From: CAZTDP01 sp964612565 | Lineage (GTDB): Bacteria > Patescibacteriota > WWE3 > UBA101185 > UBA10185 | Length of the DNA stretch: 14,714 bases | Assembly (NCBI GenBank): GCA_964612565.1 | Contig: CAZTDP010000014.1 | Span: 1-14,714 of the forward strand | Direction of reading: 5' to 3' | Part shown: positions 13,929 through 14,714 of the stretch, piece by piece | How the letters are laid out: each line of letters begins with the position of its first letter | How positions within the stretch are numbered: the first letter of the stretch is position 1 | Made by a program: the position numbers and the translations under genes | The notes under the pieces: generated by a model | What the model saw: only the letters and a program-made list of their open reading frames with translations | The model's database searches: none | Told to the model about the DNA's origin: nothing

Positions 13929-13937
13929 ATTGTAGCA
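13929..13937 (-). promoter_or_regulatory. Extended -10 of polX
   Basis: Minus strand TGC TACAAT (13929-13937), ending 6 nt before the ATG at 13922, with no good -35. Transcription would start at the A of the ATG or just before it. Confidence 0.45.
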
Positions 13938-13979
13938 GATTACTATTAGTGGATCCGATCTGAGGGTAGAGCCGGGCTT

Positions 13980-14021
13980 AAAAAAAGGGACCGTTGGCTA
14001 CTTTAAAAGTAGGCGGTCCCT
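13980..14021 (-). terminator. Rho-independent terminator of the lipoprotein gene
   Basis: AGGGACCG (13986-13993) pairs perfectly with CGGTCCCT (14014-14021); inside, CTACT/AGTAG extends the stem. On the minus strand the stem is followed by seven Ts (13980-13986). It starts 16 nt after the stop codon of the lipoprotein gene. This isolates polX from it. Confidence 0.88.
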
Positions 14022-14037
14022 AGGTATGATATGAAAC

Positions 14038-14487
14038 TTATTTTTTACAACGCTCCGGAGCTGTCGGGGAAAAATCCACCGACTGTTGCACCTGCTCGCC
14101 ATCCCACGCCTTTTTAACGTCCGTGACGTTGTCTGTCCTGGTGATGATAAAACAGGTGGATTCGCCCAACTTTTCCAACTCGTCCGGCGAGACATCATTG
14201 AACGTCAATGTTTCCCCGGTGGTGGCTTTGAAAATCACCTCCACGGTTGCCTCGCCAAGTGTATCGGCAGCATAGGGGTATTTCTTATTCAAATCCACAG
14301 CGTCCGAGTAGGAGTTGGCGAAAACATCAAGATATTGAATCTCATCATCAACCACATACGGCAAGTGGGTCTCAATAGACTCAACCTCGCCGTAGTTCGC
14401 CCAGGATGCGTTTATATGAAAATCTTCACACCCTGAAAGCAAAACAGCCACTAAAAAAACCGGTAGCAAAATCTTTAAAAATTTCAT
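14038..14487 (-). CDS. Predicted lipoprotein of unknown function
   Basis: A 149-residue protein with a lipoprotein signal peptide: KFLKILLPVFLVAVLLSGC, lipobox LSGC, lipidated Cys at C20. The mature part is acidic and of mixed character with no motif I recognise. Two cysteines remain (C112 and C147). The ATG at 14487 has a clear Shine-Dalgarno (AAGGAG, about 7 nt away), a good promoter upstream (14529-14557) and a strong terminator downstream, so it is a complete single-gene transcription unit. By eye its coding sequence is richer in G+C (over half in the first 60 bases from 14041) than the surrounding AT-rich genes, suggesting acquisition or at least a different history. Confidence 0.8.
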   Translation of the reverse strand: MKFLKILLPVFLVAVLLSGCEDFHINASWANYGEVESIETHLPYVVDDEIQYLDVFANSYSDAVDLNKKYPYAADTLGEATVEVIFKATTGETLTFNDVSPDELEKLGESTCFIITRTDNVTDVKKAWDGEQVQQSVDFSPTAPERCKK

Positions 14488-14528
14488 CGCACTCTCCTTA
14501 TTTCTATTCCTTATTTTGGATTTCAGTT

Positions 14529-14557
14529 ATTTTATCACTATAGGTCGATTTTGTCAC
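14529..14557 (-). promoter_or_regulatory. Promoter of the lipoprotein gene
   Basis: Minus strand: -35 GTGACA (14552-14557, 5 of 6), 17-bp spacer ending in TGA, -10 TAAAAT (14529-14534, 5 of 6). The leader is about 35 nt, with the Shine-Dalgarno at its end, unlike the leaderless layout elsewhere in the window. Confidence 0.6.
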
Positions 14558-14589
14558 CTCTTCCCTATGGTTGTTTCAAGCTCTATACA

Positions 14590-14618
14590 TTGACCGTACC
14601 ACAACAAATTGATACTAT
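14590..14618 (+). promoter_or_regulatory. Promoter of tRNA-Asp
   Basis: Plus strand: -35 TTGACC (14590-14595, 5 of 6), 17-bp spacer, -10 TACTAT (14613-14618, 4 of 6), predicting a start about 7-10 nt before the tRNA. It is divergent from the lipoprotein promoter. Confidence 0.5.
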
Positions 14619-14632
14619 AACGGCAGTGTTCT

Positions 14633-14709
14633 GGGGTCGTAGCTCAGTTGGTTAGAGCGTCCGCCTGTCACGCGGAAGGTCGCGGGTTCGAGCCCCGTCG
14701 ATCCCGCCA
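14633..14709 (+). tRNA. tRNA-Asp, anticodon GUC
   Basis: Full cloverleaf with encoded CCA, 77 nt. The acceptor stem GGGGTCG pairs with CGATCCC (one G-U), the D arm GCTC/GAGC encloses AGTTGGTTA, the anticodon stem TCCGC/GCGGA encloses CTGTCAC with GTC at 34-36, and the T arm GCGGG/CCCGT encloses TTCGAGC. Discriminator base G, as in bacterial tRNA-Asp. Confidence 0.97.
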
Positions 14710-14714
14710 GAAAT

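Noticed and set aside
13998..14198. Minus-strand 66-codon ORF at the end of the lipoprotein gene
   Set aside because: It overlaps the lipoprotein gene in another frame and runs into the terminator; its Arg/Ser-rich composition is typical of a shadow frame.
14086..14436. 116-codon plus-strand ORF antisense to the lipoprotein gene
   Set aside because: The opposite strand has a signal peptide with lipobox, Shine-Dalgarno, promoter and terminator; the plus-strand ORF has none of these and no recognisable motif.
1..14714. CRISPR array, insertion sequence or prophage genes
   Set aside because: I saw no evenly spaced direct repeats, transposase or integrase motifs, or phage structural genes in the window.

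Overview
The window looks like a chromosomal segment of a Candidate Phyla Radiation (Patescibacteria-type) bacterium. This is inferred from small AT-rich genes, very short intergenic gaps, a family A DNA polymerase with no 5' nuclease domain, a ribosomal protein bL19 with a long acidic N-terminal tail, and a GatCAB amidotransferase. TGA is used as a stop at several ATGA junctions, so the TGA=Gly code of Gracilibacteria/Absconditabacteria does not apply. I cannot name the phylum more closely. A run of 100 Ns (2551-2650) marks an assembly gap, so this is probably a draft or metagenome-assembled genome.

Layout: a GT39-type membrane glycosyltransferase, cut off at its 5' end, runs rightward (3-1247). 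It overlaps tail-to-tail with a leftward small gene resembling only the GreA N-terminal coiled coil (1228-1503). The gap upstream of that gene (1504-1807) is not empty: a near-consensus leftward promoter, an extensively self-complementary stretch of about 190 nt and a 13-bp hairpin with a pyrimidine-rich tail together look like an unrecognised small structured RNA. Every remaining protein gene is leftward. In transcription order (right to left) they are a lipoprotein (14038-14487), PolX (12168-13922), lemA-NUDIX-htpX (11017-12051 plus 10121-11020), gatC-gatA-HEPN-like-SDR-gatB (5918-10079), a family A DNA polymerase (3989-5836), a ClpE-like unfoldase (2377-3942) and bL19 (1808-2311). A rightward tRNA-Asp(GUC) closes the window (14633-14709).

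Functionally this is mostly housekeeping: replication/repair (family A polymerase, PolX), translation (bL19, GatCAB, tRNA-Asp), protein quality control (ClpE-like, HtpX) and the envelope (GT39, LemA, lipoprotein). Two regulatory themes stand out. First, a CIRCE operator, the HrcA heat-shock site, sits inside the clpE promoter. Second, several first-in-unit genes have a -10 box only 6-10 nt before the ATG and no Shine-Dalgarno. This suggests leaderless mRNAs, in contrast to lemA, gatA and the lipoprotein gene, which have clear Shine-Dalgarno sites. The three candidates for something undescribed are the structured RNA, the stand-alone GreA-like coiled coil beside it, and a HEPN-like ORF with an intact R-x4-H motif translationally coupled inside the gat operon.
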